A DNA stretch of 64,000 bases. Source: Polynucleobacter sp. MWH-Jannik1A5 (GTDB lineage: Bacteria; Pseudomonadota; Gammaproteobacteria; Burkholderiales; Burkholderiaceae). The notes beneath the pieces are model-generated. The model was not told where the DNA came from and did no database searches. It saw nothing but the letters and a program-made list of their open reading frames with translations. Location of the stretch: positions 1,210,510 to 1,274,509 of the forward strand of contig NZ_JACVPQ010000001.1 of the NCBI RefSeq assembly GCF_018881795.1, given 5' to 3'. Each line of letters starts with the position of its first letter. Position 1 is the first letter of the stretch. Position numbers and translations under genes: made by a program. Below are positions 53,524-63,858 of the stretch, piece after piece.

Positions 53524-54329
53524 TGAACTTTGCTTTAATTCTTTTTATCCTCGTAGTCATTTCTGGCATCGCTTGGGTTGCCGATAAGCTGCACTTTGCA
53601 CCGCAAAGACGTTTAGTGGGCAATGATCGTATGCCCTTATGGCTTGAGTACACGGCAGGATTTTTCCCTGTTATTTGTGCAGTTTTCATATTGCGCTCTT
53701 TCATTGCCGAGCCATTTAAGATTCCTTCTGGTTCGATGATTCCGACATTGCAAATTGGCGACTTTATCTTGGTCAATAAATTTACCTATGGAATTCGTTT
53801 GCCGGTATTGAATCAAAAAGTAGTGGATTTGGGTGCTCCAAAACGAGGTGATGTGGTGGTCTTTCGCTACCCACGTGATGAATCAGTCGATTACATCAAG
53901 CGTGTAGTGGCTTTGCCAGGCGATGAAATCACTTATGAAAATAAGCGACTCACAATTAATGGTCAGCCCTTGCAATACAGCGGTGGCGAGTCCTATCTTG
54001 ATCCCGAGAATATGCGTTATGCCAAGCGTTTCACAGAAACCTTCCCAGCAGACTTAGGGGGCAATCGCCATGAGATCCTCAATGATCCAGATCGTCCAGC
54101 TAAAGTGTTTCCAACCGAGCGCTTCCCTGGCTCTGAATTTTGTCGCTATCAACAGTCCGGCATGACATGCAAGGTGCCTGCGGGACATTACTTCGCTATG
54201 GGCGATAACCGCGACAACAGTGCAGACTCCCGTTATTGGGGTTTTGTGCCAGATAAAAACATTGTCGGTAAGGCATTCTTCGTTTGGCTTAACCTTGGTA
54301 ACCTTGGCCGTATAGGCGGATTCGAGTAA
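53523..54329 (+). CDS. lepB: Signal peptidase I
   Basis: A 268-residue inner-membrane protease with two helices at the N-terminus (about residues 2-20 and 45-61). The catalytic Ser71 is in [13 protein letters not shown] and the Lys126 in [26 protein letters not shown] is box E. It removes signal peptides from exported proteins, including the many in this window. Confidence 0.95.
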   Translation: MNFALILFILVVISGIAWVADKLHFAPQRRLVGNDRMPLWLEYTAGFFPVICAVFILRSFIAEPFKIPSGSMIPTLQIGDFILVNKFTYGIRLPVLNQKVVDLGAPKRGDVVVFRYPRDESVDYIKRVVALPGDEITYENKRLTINGQPLQYSGGESYLDPENMRYAKRFTETFPADLGGNRHEILNDPDRPAKVFPTERFPGSEFCRYQQSGMTCKVPAGHYFAMGDNRDNSADSRYWGFVPDKNIVGKAFFVWLNLGNLGRIGGFE

Positions 54330-54334
54330 TCATC

Positions 54335-55126
54335 ATGAATGCGCGCGCCGTTATCGAAACCGGACCACTGCAAGAGCGCCTCGGCTATACATTTAAGAAG
54401 CCTGAGTTACTAAATCAAGCTTTAACTCATCGCAGTCATAGCAAAAAGAATAATGAGCGCCTAGAGTTTTTGGGCGACTCTATTCTCAATTGCGTTGTCG
54501 CTGAAATGCTCTACGAGCGCTACTCCGATTTGGATGAAGGTGATTTATCTCGCGTGCGTGCGAATTTAGTAAAGCAGCAAGCCTTATATGAAATTGCTCA
54601 AACCCTTTCTTTGTCAGATTACTTGCGCTTAGGCGAGGGTGAATTGAAGAGCGGTGGATTTCGTCGCCCTTCAATCTTGGCAGATACTTTAGAAGCCGTC
54701 ACTGGCGCCATCTTTATGGATGGTGGATTTGAAGCGGCTAAGACAAGCTTACGTAAGCTGTACTCCATCATTTTGGAGCATGTTGATCCCAAAACCTTAG
54801 GTAAAGACGATAAAACGCTTTTGCAAGAGTGTTTACAAAGCTATCAACTGCCTTTGCCCGCCTATAACGTCACTGGCACTACTGGCGCAGCGCATAACCA
54901 ACAATTTGAAGTGGAGTGCTTAATCCCTAGCCATAAGGTGGCGGTAAAGGGTGAGGGTGCTTCACGCCGTGCTGCCGAGCAAGCGGCTGCAAAGTTGGCC
55001 TTGATAGCCATGCTCAAAGCTTTGCCACAAGAATCTCGTAAACCCAAGAAGACTCGGTCGGCGAAAAAGAAAGCAGCAAAAAAAGAAGTAACCGAAGAGC
55101 AGTTCAATCTTAAGCTGAAGGGCTAA
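54335..55126 (+). CDS. rnc: Ribonuclease III
   Basis: A 263-residue double-strand-specific endonuclease. [13 protein letters not shown] is the signature with catalytic acids, and [17 protein letters not shown] the second acid motif. A double-stranded RNA-binding domain fills about 155-225. The extra tail (about 230-263) is Lys-rich, with [14 protein letters not shown], perhaps adding RNA affinity. It matures rRNA. Confidence 0.95.
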   Translation: MNARAVIETGPLQERLGYTFKKPELLNQALTHRSHSKKNNERLEFLGDSILNCVVAEMLYERYSDLDEGDLSRVRANLVKQQALYEIAQTLSLSDYLRLGEGELKSGGFRRPSILADTLEAVTGAIFMDGGFEAAKTSLRKLYSIILEHVDPKTLGKDDKTLLQECLQSYQLPLPAYNVTGTTGAAHNQQFEVECLIPSHKVAVKGEGASRRAAEQAAAKLALIAMLKALPQESRKPKKTRSAKKKAAKKEVTEEQFNLKLKG

Positions 55127-55128
55127 TC

Positions 55129-56064
55129 GTGTTTAGATGCGGCACCATCGCCATTGTTGGGCGTCCTAATATGGGTAAATCAACGCTGTTAAATGCGTTG
55201 GTTGGCCAAAAGATCAGCATTACTTCTCGTAAAGCACAAACTACGCGCCATCGTATTCTGGGAATCCAGAATCGCGAAGAAGCTCAGTTCATATTTATCG
55301 ATACACCTGGTTTTCAGACGCGTTTAATGAATACGCTGAACAAAGCGCTCAACCGTACCGTTACCACTGCGTTGCAGGATGTGAATGTCGCTTGCTTTGT
55401 GATTGAGGCGGGTTATTTTGGTGAAGATGACAAGAAGGTATTGAAGTTGTTGCCAGATGATCTACCGGTTGTGCTGGTGCTGAATAAGTTGGACTTATTC
55501 AATAGCCGCTTTCAGACACCATCAGAGCGTGATCAGGCCTTACTAAACTTTATTAAAGATATGGCTCGCCCTTGGTGTGAATTAGGCGGTCATGAAGATC
55601 AGAAGTGCGAGTTTGCAGAAATTGTTCCGATGAGTGCGAAGAGCCCGGGGGATATTGAAAGATTGCTAGACGTGCTTGAGGGTTACCTGCCTGAGGCACC
55701 AGCTGTATACGACGGCGACACTATCACCGATCGCAGCGAGCGTTTCTTGGCTGCCGAGATTTTGCGTGAAAAAGTTTTCCGCTTCACTGGCGAAGAGTTG
55801 CCCTACACCAGTACGGTAGTAATTGATCAGTTCAAGATGGATGGCAAGATGCGTCGTATTGCTGCAACTATCCTGGTTGATCGCGATAGTCATAAGGCGA
55901 TGATCATTGGTCAAAAAGGCGAACGTCTGAAAAAGATCTCAACAGATGCTCGCATTGATATGGAAAAGCTCTTTGATGGCAAAGTCTTTTTAGAGACTTG
56001 GGTAAAGGTCAAGCGTGGTTGGGCTGATGATCGTGCCGAATTACGGGCGCAAGGGCTGGAATAA
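55129..56064 (+). CDS. era: GTPase Era
   Basis: A 311-residue GTPase for 30S ribosome assembly. G1 is [10 protein letters not shown], with Met where Val is usual; G3 is DTPGFQT, G4 NKLD and G5 SAKS. The C-terminal KH domain includes [24 protein letters not shown]. The start is GTG 55129, directly after rnc. Confidence 0.95.
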   Translation: MFRCGTIAIVGRPNMGKSTLLNALVGQKISITSRKAQTTRHRILGIQNREEAQFIFIDTPGFQTRLMNTLNKALNRTVTTALQDVNVACFVIEAGYFGEDDKKVLKLLPDDLPVVLVLNKLDLFNSRFQTPSERDQALLNFIKDMARPWCELGGHEDQKCEFAEIVPMSAKSPGDIERLLDVLEGYLPEAPAVYDGDTITDRSERFLAAEILREKVFRFTGEELPYTSTVVIDQFKMDGKMRRIAATILVDRDSHKAMIIGQKGERLKKISTDARIDMEKLFDGKVFLETWVKVKRGWADDRAELRAQGLE

Positions 56065-56069
56065 ATTCA

Positions 56070-56804
56070 ATGGCCTCGATTCGAGTTGCTGACGAACCTG
56101 CTTTTGTATTACACAGCATTCCCTATAAAGAGACTAGCTTAATTCTGGATGTATTTACTCGGCAATATGGCCGTATGGCTTTAATTGCCAAGGGCGCTAA
56201 ACGTCCACATTCCACATTGCGTCCCGTTTTGCAGCGTTTTCAGCCATTACTGGTTTCTTGGAGCGGCAAGTCTGAGTTACGTACCTTAACCAAGTCAGAG
56301 TGGGTGGGTGGCATGCCCTCTTTAGTTGGCGATGCCCTGCTTTGTGGTTTCTATTTAAATGAATTACTCGTCAAGTTTTTAGCGCGTGAAGATGATTACG
56401 AAAAGCTTTACGACCGCTACGCAGAAACGATTAATGCTTTATCTAATTTGGAGTTTGAATCTAAGGGGCTTGAAGAAATTCTGCGTCCATTCGAATTATC
56501 GCTCTTACAAGAGACGGGCTATGCGGCAGCCTTGGATCGTTGCGTTGAGACTAATGAAATTCCACTGGCGCACGAGCAATATGTTTATCAACCGGAGCGT
56601 GGTGTACGCCCAGTGCAAGTGGATGACCCTGGGCATTGGCCTGTTCTTACTGGAAAATCGTTGTTAGCGATTGCAGTTAGTGATTTTTCGGATCCCGAGA
56701 CGCTTTCCGAGAGTAAGCAGTTAATGCGTTTTCTGCTGGGCTTGCATTTACAGGATCAAGTTCTGACTACGCGTCAAATTTTGATTGATCTGAAGAAAAT
56801 CTAG
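56070..56804 (+). CDS. recO: DNA repair protein RecO
   Basis: A 244-residue recombination mediator that helps RecA load on gapped DNA in the RecFOR pathway. The N-terminal OB fold starts PAFVLHSIPYKETSLILDVFT, and GRMALIAKGAKRPHSTLRP is the conserved loop. The C-terminal helical domain has no zinc cysteines, as in many proteobacteria. The gene order era-recO-pdxJ is standard. Confidence 0.93.
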   Translation: MASIRVADEPAFVLHSIPYKETSLILDVFTRQYGRMALIAKGAKRPHSTLRPVLQRFQPLLVSWSGKSELRTLTKSEWVGGMPSLVGDALLCGFYLNELLVKFLAREDDYEKLYDRYAETINALSNLEFESKGLEEILRPFELSLLQETGYAAALDRCVETNEIPLAHEQYVYQPERGVRPVQVDDPGHWPVLTGKSLLAIAVSDFSDPETLSESKQLMRFLLGLHLQDQVLTTRQILIDLKKI

Positions 56805-56816
56805 TAATCTACAGAG

Positions 56817-57566
56817 ATGAGCAGCCACCCAAGCCTTGAACTAGGTATCAATATCGACCATGTCGCCACCTTACGTAATGCACGAGGAACGGTCTATCCC
56901 GATCCATTAAGAGCGGCAGCGTTGGCTGAGGAGGCTGGCGCAGATCTCATTACCTTGCATTTGCGTGAAGATCGTCGACATATTAAAGATGCCGACTTAT
57001 TAGCTTTGCGACCGCTGATTAAAACCCGCATGAATCTTGAGTGTGCAGTAACGCCGGAGATGATTGATATTGCGTGCCAAGTAAAGCCACATGATGTGTG
57101 TCTAGTTCCGGAGAAGCGTGAGGAAGTGACAACTGAAGGCGGCTTGGATGTTTTAGGTCATTTTGATGCAGTAAAAGCTGCCACGAAGAAATTGGTCGAT
57201 GCCGGAATCCGAGTCTCTTTATTTATTGACCCAGAAGAAAAGCAAATTCAGGCAGCTAAAGATGTGGGTGCAACTGTAGTGGAGTTGCATACCGGTCGTT
57301 ATGCAGACTTATCTGGCGCTGATCAAGTGAAAGAATTAGAACGTATTCGTAAGGCGGCAATCTTTGGAAAAAGTATTGGTATGAGAGTCAATGCGGGCCA
57401 CGGCTTACATGAAGGCAATGTAAAGCCGATTGCGGCTATTGCTGAATTATCGGAGCTCAATATTGGTCACGCTATTGTTGCTGAAGCCCTATTTAAGGGT
57501 TGGCAAAAGGCAATCATCGATATGAAAACCTTGATGGCCCAGGGTAGAGCGCTCGCACAAGAATAA
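56817..57566 (+). CDS. pdxJ: Pyridoxine 5'-phosphate synthase
   Basis: A 249-residue TIM-barrel enzyme that makes pyridoxine phosphate in the DXP-dependent vitamin B6 pathway. [16 protein letters not shown] is the invariant start; [12 protein letters not shown] and [17 protein letters not shown] are the substrate and phosphate loops. Confidence 0.96.
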   Translation: MSSHPSLELGINIDHVATLRNARGTVYPDPLRAAALAEEAGADLITLHLREDRRHIKDADLLALRPLIKTRMNLECAVTPEMIDIACQVKPHDVCLVPEKREEVTTEGGLDVLGHFDAVKAATKKLVDAGIRVSLFIDPEEKQIQAAKDVGATVVELHTGRYADLSGADQVKELERIRKAAIFGKSIGMRVNAGHGLHEGNVKPIAAIAELSELNIGHAIVAEALFKGWQKAIIDMKTLMAQGRALAQE

Positions 57567-57587
57567 TCAATAGCTACAAATTAAAAA

Positions 57588-57980
57588 ATGATCATCGGTA
57601 TCGGTACAGACATTCTGCAGATTGAGCGCTTACAAGCGGCTTACGATCGCACTAATGGCCGTCTTGCTGAAAAAATTCTGGGGCCTGATGAGATGTTGAT
57701 TTTCAAGCATCGTCTCGCTCGTAATCACAAGCGCGGCATTGCTTTCTTGGCTACACGTTTTGCTGCAAAAGAAGCCTTCTCCAAAGCAATTGGCTTGGGC
57801 ATGAGAATGCCCATGACGTGGCGTTCACTCCAGACTTTGAATGAGCCTAGTGGTAAGCCTGTCACCAGCTACTTAGGTGCTTTGGCGCAATTTATGCAAG
57901 AAAAAAATTGGGAAGCTCACGTTACTGTGAGTGATGAGCAGGATATGGCAATTGCACATGTCATCGTTACTCAAAAGTAA
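57588..57980 (+). CDS. acpS: Holo-ACP synthase
   Basis: A 130-residue phosphopantetheinyl transferase that activates Acp[13 protein letters not shown] carries the Mg-binding Asp and [17 protein letters not shown] the second acidic block. It follows pdxJ by 21 bases, the typical position in proteobacteria. Confidence 0.95.
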   Translation: MIIGIGTDILQIERLQAAYDRTNGRLAEKILGPDEMLIFKHRLARNHKRGIAFLATRFAAKEAFSKAIGLGMRMPMTWRSLQTLNEPSGKPVTSYLGALAQFMQEKNWEAHVTVSDEQDMAIAHVIVTQK

Positions 57981-58010
57981 ATAAAAAATAAAATTGAAAT
58001 AGAGGAAGAA

Positions 58011-59087
58011 ATGAGCAAGACAACGATGGCCCCTGGCCCAGTTACCTTAGATGTAGTTGGTTTGGAATTAAATGCCGAGGATCGTCGACGTATCTTGCAT
58101 CCTCTGACTGGCGGGGTTATTTTGTTTGGCCGAAACTTCGCCAATCGCCGGCAACTCACCAAATTGACTGCCGCCATTAAGAAGCTTCGCCCAGATGTGC
58201 TCATCTCTATTGATCATGAGGGTGGACGAGTACAGCGCGCCAAGACTGATGGCTTTACTCATTTACCTGCAATGCGCAACTTGGGTGAATTGTGGGGTGC
58301 CAAGAGTAAATCCAGCCATCCTGCTGAATCCGCTGCGATTGCCATGGCTGCAGCTACAGCCTGTGGTTATGTATTAGCATCTGAGCTACGCGCATGTGGT
58401 GTTGATTTCAGTTTTACGCCAGTTCTTGATTTAGATTTTGGTCGCAGTGGTGTTATTGGTGATCGATCTTTTAGTCGTGACCCACAAATTGTTTTTGCTT
58501 TATCAAAAAGCTTGAATGAGGGTTTACGTCTCGCAGGAATGGCTAACTGTGGCAAACACTTTCCAGGGCATGGTTGGGCTGAAGCAGATTCACACGTGGC
58601 TATTCCGGTGGATGAGCGTAGCCTCAAAGAAATCTTGAATGATGATGCCAAGCCATATGAATGGCTCGATCTAAGTTTGGCTTCAGTAATGCCAGCGCAT
58701 GTGATTTATCCAAAGGTAGATAACAATCCAGCAGGCTTTTCAAAAGTTTGGCTGCACTCCATTCTTCGCCAGGAGCTAGGTTTTGAAGGTGTGATCTTCA
58801 GTGATGACTTATCTATGGAAGGTGCCAGCGTGGCAGGATCGGTAGTGAAGGGTGCAGAAATGGCTCTTGAGGCTGGCTGTGATGCGGTGCTGATCTGTAA
58901 TCGCCCAGATCTGGCTGATCAGTTATTGGGTAAATTAAAAGTATCAAAAGCGAAGTTGCAAGAGTCAACGGGGCGCTTAAATAAGCTCATGCCAACAGCT
59001 TTGGCATTAAATTGGCAAGAGCTCCAAATTGAGCCTCAGTATCAGCACGCTAAGGGATTATTAGAGCAACTCAATCTAATTAACTAA
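58011..59087 (+). CDS. nagZ: Beta-N-acetylhexosaminidase NagZ
   Basis: A 358-residue glycoside hydrolase family 3 enzyme of cell-wall recycling, cutting GlcNAc from anhydro-muropeptides. LISIDHEGGRVQR is the substrate loop, NCGKHFPGHG the Lys-His motif, and GVIFSDDLSMEGA contains the catalytic Asp. It would act on the products of lytic transglycosylases such as the one at 13635. Confidence 0.94.
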   Translation: MSKTTMAPGPVTLDVVGLELNAEDRRRILHPLTGGVILFGRNFANRRQLTKLTAAIKKLRPDVLISIDHEGGRVQRAKTDGFTHLPAMRNLGELWGAKSKSSHPAESAAIAMAAATACGYVLASELRACGVDFSFTPVLDLDFGRSGVIGDRSFSRDPQIVFALSKSLNEGLRLAGMANCGKHFPGHGWAEADSHVAIPVDERSLKEILNDDAKPYEWLDLSLASVMPAHVIYPKVDNNPAGFSKVWLHSILRQELGFEGVIFSDDLSMEGASVAGSVVKGAEMALEAGCDAVLICNRPDLADQLLGKLKVSKAKLQESTGRLNKLMPTALALNWQELQIEPQYQHAKGLLEQLNLIN

Positions 59088-59122
59088 GCTAACCCAGTAA
59101 GTTAATTAACTAGGGTTTAGCT
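59087..59122. terminator. Hairpin between convergent nagZ and GNAT genes
   Basis: AGCTAACCC and GGGTTTAGCT pair with one bulge, around a GTTAATTAAC palindrome. There is no clear T-run, so it is a weak terminator at best. Confidence 0.4.
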
Positions 59123-59123
59123 A

Positions 59124-60122
59124 TTACTTTGAAACTCTTTTCCACTCGGAGACAACATACTTCTTGACGTTTTCGCCTTGCTCGCGTGCGCAGATAATTT
59201 TATTCACATCGACGGATTGATAGATTTTCTGTAACCGCAAAATATCTTTATGGCCAGTGTAATTTGGTATCCAAGAGCCCCAAAAAAAGCCTAGTTCTTC
59301 TAGTTCGGCATAGGCGCTAGCAGCTGCTTCTTGCTCAATAGGTAGGTCTAGGTAAATAGTCGCTAAATCCAAAGCCTCAACTTTTCTTAACTCTGCTGTG
59401 ACTGTATCGGTCAAATTTCCGCCAATATGACTAATGTTCATATTCGCAGTTTGATCTAGTGCGTCCACCTCAGTCATAATTTTTGTTTCTCCGGTGCCCT
59501 TAAGGTTCGAAGTCTGAATATCGCGCCTCATATTGAGGCTCTCAACTAGCGCCTTAACATGTTCAATATGTTGTGGGGGAGAGTAAATAGTATGGGGATG
59601 GTCTTTTAACGATAGATAAAAAGCCAGTAAAGACATCCGTGTATCAGTGTTGTTCTCTAGACCTTGCATTGCAAGTGTCGGAGGAATATCACCAATGAAC
59701 AGGCCTGTTTCTTTTGCATCAAAGGCAATCATTTCATGTTGACTGTAGGGGTGATTTGTAACGCATTCAGTCCAAAAGCCTGCTAACCCAAGGGATTGGG
59801 CAATCTCTATGCGTTTCTTAGCAATTAATTCTGCAATGTGGTGTCCCCTGAAGTTAGGGTCAACCATCATCTTTCCTGCTTCAGGCGCAGTATTTTTAGA
59901 GTCGCTAAAAGTCAGTGCGCAATGACCAATAATTTGATCGCTACCTAGCTTTGCAACCACAGAATGAATTTGTTTTGTTTCAATCGCAGCTTTTAGTTTT
60001 TCCGCATCATACATGATGGGGTTGGGATAGCTTTCCCCATAGCATCGCCGTACACAATCAATTAAGTGCGGTATATCTTTGAGCTCAAGAGAGGCAATGT
60101 TTGGGGTTAAATTAGCATCCAT
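59124..60122 (-). CDS. GNAT-family acetyltransferase with a C-terminal extension
   Basis: A 332-residue protein. The first 165 residues are a GNAT domain, with acetyl-CoA-contacting MMVDPNFRGHHIAELIAKKRIEIAQ near residue 85. The rest (about 170-332) has no domain I recognise; it includes a helix-rich part and ends KKYVVSEWKRVSK. Such long GNAT proteins are known in aquatic Burkholderiales but have no assigned substrate. It is a single gene between two convergent or divergent units. Confidence 0.78.
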   Translation of the reverse strand: MDANLTPNIASLELKDIPHLIDCVRRCYGESYPNPIMYDAEKLKAAIETKQIHSVVAKLGSDQIIGHCALTFSDSKNTAPEAGKMMVDPNFRGHHIAELIAKKRIEIAQSLGLAGFWTECVTNHPYSQHEMIAFDAKETGLFIGDIPPTLAMQGLENNTDTRMSLLAFYLSLKDHPHTIYSPPQHIEHVKALVESLNMRRDIQTSNLKGTGETKIMTEVDALDQTANMNISHIGGNLTDTVTAELRKVEALDLATIYLDLPIEQEAAASAYAELEELGFFWGSWIPNYTGHKDILRLQKIYQSVDVNKIICAREQGENVKKYVVSEWKRVSK

Positions 60123-60153
60123 AGTGTGCTCATTATGATCCGAAATATAGAAA

Positions 60154-60182
60154 TAAAAAAGCCCGGCATGCCGGGCTTTTTA
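60154..60182 (-). terminator. Intrinsic terminator after efp
   Basis: AAAAAGCCCGGC and GCCGGGCTTTTT form a 12-bp palindrome around AT. It ends the earP-efp unit on the minus strand. The run on the other side would also stop transcription from the right-hand direction. Confidence 0.88.
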
Positions 60183-60200
60183 ACATCTGTAGCTTGCTAA

Positions 60201-60761
60201 TTAGTTAGCGCGGCTACGGTATTCACCAGTGCGAGTATCAATCTCGATCTTGTCGCCAGTATTACAGAACAGTGGAACTTGCAATTCATAGCCAGTTGCC
60301 AATTTTGCGTTCTTCAATACTTTTCCTGAGCTGGTGTCGCCCTTCACTGCTGGTTCTGTATAGATAATTTCGCGAACCAACGAATTAGGCATTGCTACTG
60401 ACAGCGCCTTACCTTCGTAGAACACTACTTCGCATGGCATGCTTTCTTCAAGGTAATTCAATGCGTCACCCATGAACTCGGCTTCGACTTCATATTGGTT
60501 GTAGTCACCATCCATAAACACATACATTGGATCTGCAAAATAAGAGTAGGTACATTCTTTCTTATCGAGAATCACAACATCAAACTTGTCATCCGCTTTG
60601 TAAACGCCTTCGTTTGGCGCACCGGTTAACAAGTTCTTAAATTTCATTTTCACAACAGAGGAGTTGCGGCCAGAGCGGCTGTATTCGGCTTTTAAAACGA
60701 CTTGGGCATCGGTGCCGATCATTACTACGTTACCAACGCGGAGTTCTTGTGCTGTTTTCAT
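60201..60761 (-). CDS. efp: Elongation factor P, Arg32 type
   Basis: A 186-residue EF-P that relieves ribosome stalling at polyproline. The tip of the first domain is [11 protein letters not shown], with Arg32 at the modified position, so it belongs to the rhamnosylated class and not the lysylated one. The enzyme EarP is encoded just upstream on the same strand. Length and domains match the family. Confidence 0.97.
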   Translation of the reverse strand: MKTAQELRVGNVVMIGTDAQVVLKAEYSRSGRNSSVVKMKFKNLLTGAPNEGVYKADDKFDVVILDKKECTYSYFADPMYVFMDGDYNQYEVEAEFMGDALNYLEESMPCEVVFYEGKALSVAMPNSLVREIIYTEPAVKGDTSSGKVLKNAKLATGYELQVPLFCNTGDKIEIDTRTGEYRSRAN

Positions 60762-60848
60762 CTTGCTATTCCTGGGGGCAGAGCTATTTTTCTGCGGTTT
60801 TTATCAAAAACAAGATTGTAACCGCCCGCAAGCCTTTATTGCTTGGGA

Positions 60849-61919
60849 TTAGGCGACAAAGCGGATTAGACGTGCTGGCAAGCCACCATCTGCTTGTTTT
60901 TCAAGTAAATGGGTTCGCCAATGCGCGGCATGTGCACTCCAGGGCCCTAAGCTATTAATCCATTCGCTGGGCATTGCCCAGGTCATGGCAGCAATCGTGG
61001 CCAACCTTAACTCCTGGCTGGCATCTTCGAGATAGAGGTCTAAAAAAGCCGCTAATTTGACTTCATGAGCACGATCTTCTTGAGGATAGATGTGCCAAAT
61101 AAATGGTTTGCCTGCCAGTTGGGCACGCACAAAAGAATCTTCTCCACGCACAATATTGAAGTCGCATTGCGATAAGACCCAGTCATACTCATCCTGAGAA
61201 ACGAATGGCATAGATAGCAGCTGTAGATTTTCTGGCAGGGATATTGGCTGCTCTCCATAAAGATTGAGTTGCTCTACATGACCCTGGGCAAGCAAGACAT
61301 CAATATCTTCGCCAAGGCCACCTAAATCATCTAACCATTTTTTAAGAGGTGCCCCTGGATAGCAAAAGACGCTAATTCGTTTTGCATTGGGGCGCATTTT
61401 TGACCAGATGGTTTGTAGGTCTTTCGGTATTTGTTTCTCGGTGAGATGACCTTCTGGTGGAATGGGATCGAGCAATAGCCCGCCGACTTCATCTTGAAAG
61501 CCGGGAAAGAAAAAATACTTAGGAATGCCGTGTGATTGTGGTGACGCCTTACCGTGGAACTCAATCACCCAAGGCTCAGCGCTAAGGTATTCCAGGTTGA
61601 TGATGATGGGCTTAATGGGGGCAATAAACAGGCCTGCAAGATACCGCTCTGGTAATTCACAACCAAAGGCCTCGATGACGACATCGGGGGTTTGGACTGG
61701 GTGCCGCGCATTCGTATAGCTAACTTCCCATGGTTGCAGATCAATTTTTTGCTTCATGGCAGGATCTACACCTGAAGCGAGTAAATTAAGGGTTGGCAGA
61801 TCATCGCAAAAAATACGCACCTCTTGCCCATGAATGCTTGATAAGCTTCGGGCTAGACGCCAGCAAACACCAGCATCACCATAGTTATCGACGATTTGAC
61901 AGAAAATATCCCAACGCAT
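60849..61919 (-). CDS. earP: EF-P arginine rhamnosyltransferase EarP
   Basis: A 356-residue inverting glycosyltransferase (former DUF2331) that adds L-rhamnose from dTDP-rhamnose to Arg32 of EF-P. The start [20 protein letters not shown] holds the catalytic Asp11 and Asp15, and the later [20 protein letters not shown] is the nucleotide-sugar site. I chose ATG 61919; an in-frame TTG is at 61925. It is divergent from uvrC, with the two start codons sharing CATG. Confidence 0.94.
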   Translation of the reverse strand: MRWDIFCQIVDNYGDAGVCWRLARSLSSIHGQEVRIFCDDLPTLNLLASGVDPAMKQKIDLQPWEVSYTNARHPVQTPDVVIEAFGCELPERYLAGLFIAPIKPIIINLEYLSAEPWVIEFHGKASPQSHGIPKYFFFPGFQDEVGGLLLDPIPPEGHLTEKQIPKDLQTIWSKMRPNAKRISVFCYPGAPLKKWLDDLGGLGEDIDVLLAQGHVEQLNLYGEQPISLPENLQLLSMPFVSQDEYDWVLSQCDFNIVRGEDSFVRAQLAGKPFIWHIYPQEDRAHEVKLAAFLDLYLEDASQELRLATIAAMTWAMPSEWINSLGPWSAHAAHWRTHLLEKQADGGLPARLIRFVA

Positions 61920-63828
61920 GAGCAATTCGCTTTTTGAAACCCTTCAGCAGGATGTTAAACGGCTACCCGGATTGCCGGGGGTATATCGCTTTTTTGATGA
62001 AGCGGGACATATTCTGTATGTAGGCAAAGCTCGTAACCTTAAAAAGCGCGTTTCAAGTTATTTTCAGCGAACACAGCTATCGCCGCGTATCGAGCTGATG
62101 GTAGGCAAAATTGCCCGCTATGAGACAACGGTAACACGGACCGAAACTGAAGCCCTCATTCTAGAGAACAACCTGATTAAAGAGTTGGCTCCACCATTCA
62201 ATATTCTGTTCCGTGATGATAAGTCCTACCCTTATGTGATGTTAACGGGGCATCAGTTCCCAAGATTAGCCTCTTATCGCGGGAAAGTAGACAAACGTAA
62301 TCATTACTTTGGGCCATTCCCGAATAGCTGGGCAGTGCGCAATAGTGTGCAGATTCTGCAAAAGGTATTTCGACTGAGGACTTGTGAGGATTCGGTATTT
62401 AAAAATCGCAGCAGACCATGCCTATTGCATCAAATTCATCGCTGTAGTGCGCCATGCGTAGGGCGTCTTAGTGTTGAGCAATATGGCCAAGATGTTGCTC
62501 AAGCAACACGTTTTTTAGAGGGCGACCACACTCAAGTTTTATCTGAGCTTGAAAAAGAAATGCACAAGCATAGCGAATCAATGGAATTTGAGATGGCCGC
62601 CGTATTGCGCGATCGCATTGCAGACTTATCTAGTGTTTTACAACAGCAATCCATGGATGTCGTTGCTGAAGGCGAGGGTGACGTAGACATCATTGCTGTA
62701 GCTCAAATGGAAGGCATGGTCTGCGTAAACTTAGCAATGGTCCGCGGCGGTCGTCATTTAGGTGACAGAGCTTATTTCCCTAAGGGTTTGCGCACAAGCT
62801 CTGGTGAGTTGCCAACACCCGCGGAAATATTGCAAGCCTTTATCACCCAGCATTATTTGGAAGAAAACATTAGTGAGACAAGTAGCAATTTGATCCCACC
62901 GGTATTGGTTTTAAATCACGCCTTGCAATCGGCAAGTGATGACCTCACGCAGTTAAATGAATCTCCCCCTGAAGACTTGCATGAGCTACTCAATACGCAG
63001 GCAGGTAGAAAAATTACTTTCTTACATCAGCCTCAGGGCCAAAGGCGGCACTGGTTAGCGATGGCTGAAGGCAATGCCAAGATTGCATTGACTAAACGCT
63101 TAGTAGAAACCGGTGGGCAGTTAGCTAGGGCAAGATCCTTGGCGGACATCCTGGGTCTCGAGTTAGAAAGTCTGGAGCAGTTGCGGATTGAATGTTTTGA
63201 TATTAGCCATACTTCTGGTGAAGCTACTCAAGCATCTTGTGTGGTCTACGCTAAGAATGCAATGCAATCGAGTGAGTATCGACGCTTCAATATCAATGAC
63301 ATCACCCCGGGGGATGATTACGCAGCTATGCGTCAAGTTTTGCAAAGACGTTATGCTAACTTTCAAGAGCTACCAGTAGAAAAAATTCCGCAAGTTGTTT
63401 TGATTGATGGCGGCAAAGGTCAAGTGGAGATGGCACGCCAAGTGCTCTCTGAGTTTGGTATGGATGTGGGTTTAATTGTTGGTGTTGCCAAGGGTGAGGG
63501 CCGCAAGGTCGGTCTCGAGACGCTCATTTTTGCCGATGGCCGTGAGGCTTTAGAGCTGGGTATAGATAGCGCAGCATTGCTATTAGTAGCCCAGATACGG
63601 GATGAGGCTCATCGTTTTGCGATTACAGGCATGCGTGCAAAACGCGCTAAAGCAAGAACCATTTCTCGCCTAGAGGAGATTGAGGGCATCGGCGCCAAGC
63701 GTCGTCAAAAATTACTTGCTCGATTTGGTGGTTTAAAAGGGGTTGCTAACGCTAGTATTGAAGAAATAGCTAGTGTTGAGGGGGTCTCTTTAACCCTAGC
63801 TGAGCAAATCTATCGTCAGCTCCACTAG
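61918..63828 (+). CDS. uvrC: Excinuclease ABC subunit C
   Basis: A 636-residue nucleotide excision repair nuclease. The N-terminal GIY-YIG domain starts [11 protein letters not shown] and continues [20 protein letters not shown] domain follows near residues 200-235, the RNase H-like C-terminal half contains [17 protein letters not shown] and IDGGKGQV, and the end is a helix-hairpin-helix pair. It cuts both sides of the lesion found by UvrAB. No ribosome site is visible before the ATG. Confidence 0.96.
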   Translation: MSNSLFETLQQDVKRLPGLPGVYRFFDEAGHILYVGKARNLKKRVSSYFQRTQLSPRIELMVGKIARYETTVTRTETEALILENNLIKELAPPFNILFRDDKSYPYVMLTGHQFPRLASYRGKVDKRNHYFGPFPNSWAVRNSVQILQKVFRLRTCEDSVFKNRSRPCLLHQIHRCSAPCVGRLSVEQYGQDVAQATRFLEGDHTQVLSELEKEMHKHSESMEFEMAAVLRDRIADLSSVLQQQSMDVVAEGEGDVDIIAVAQMEGMVCVNLAMVRGGRHLGDRAYFPKGLRTSSGELPTPAEILQAFITQHYLEENISETSSNLIPPVLVLNHALQSASDDLTQLNESPPEDLHELLNTQAGRKITFLHQPQGQRRHWLAMAEGNAKIALTKRLVETGGQLARARSLADILGLELESLEQLRIECFDISHTSGEATQASCVVYAKNAMQSSEYRRFNINDITPGDDYAAMRQVLQRRYANFQELPVEKIPQVVLIDGGKGQVEMARQVLSEFGMDVGLIVGVAKGEGRKVGLETLIFADGREALELGIDSAALLLVAQIRDEAHRFAITGMRAKRAKARTISRLEEIEGIGAKRRQKLLARFGGLKGVANASIEEIASVEGVSLTLAEQIYRQLH

Positions 63829-63858
63829 GGCCAACGTCACTTGGTTTATGCTTAACAA

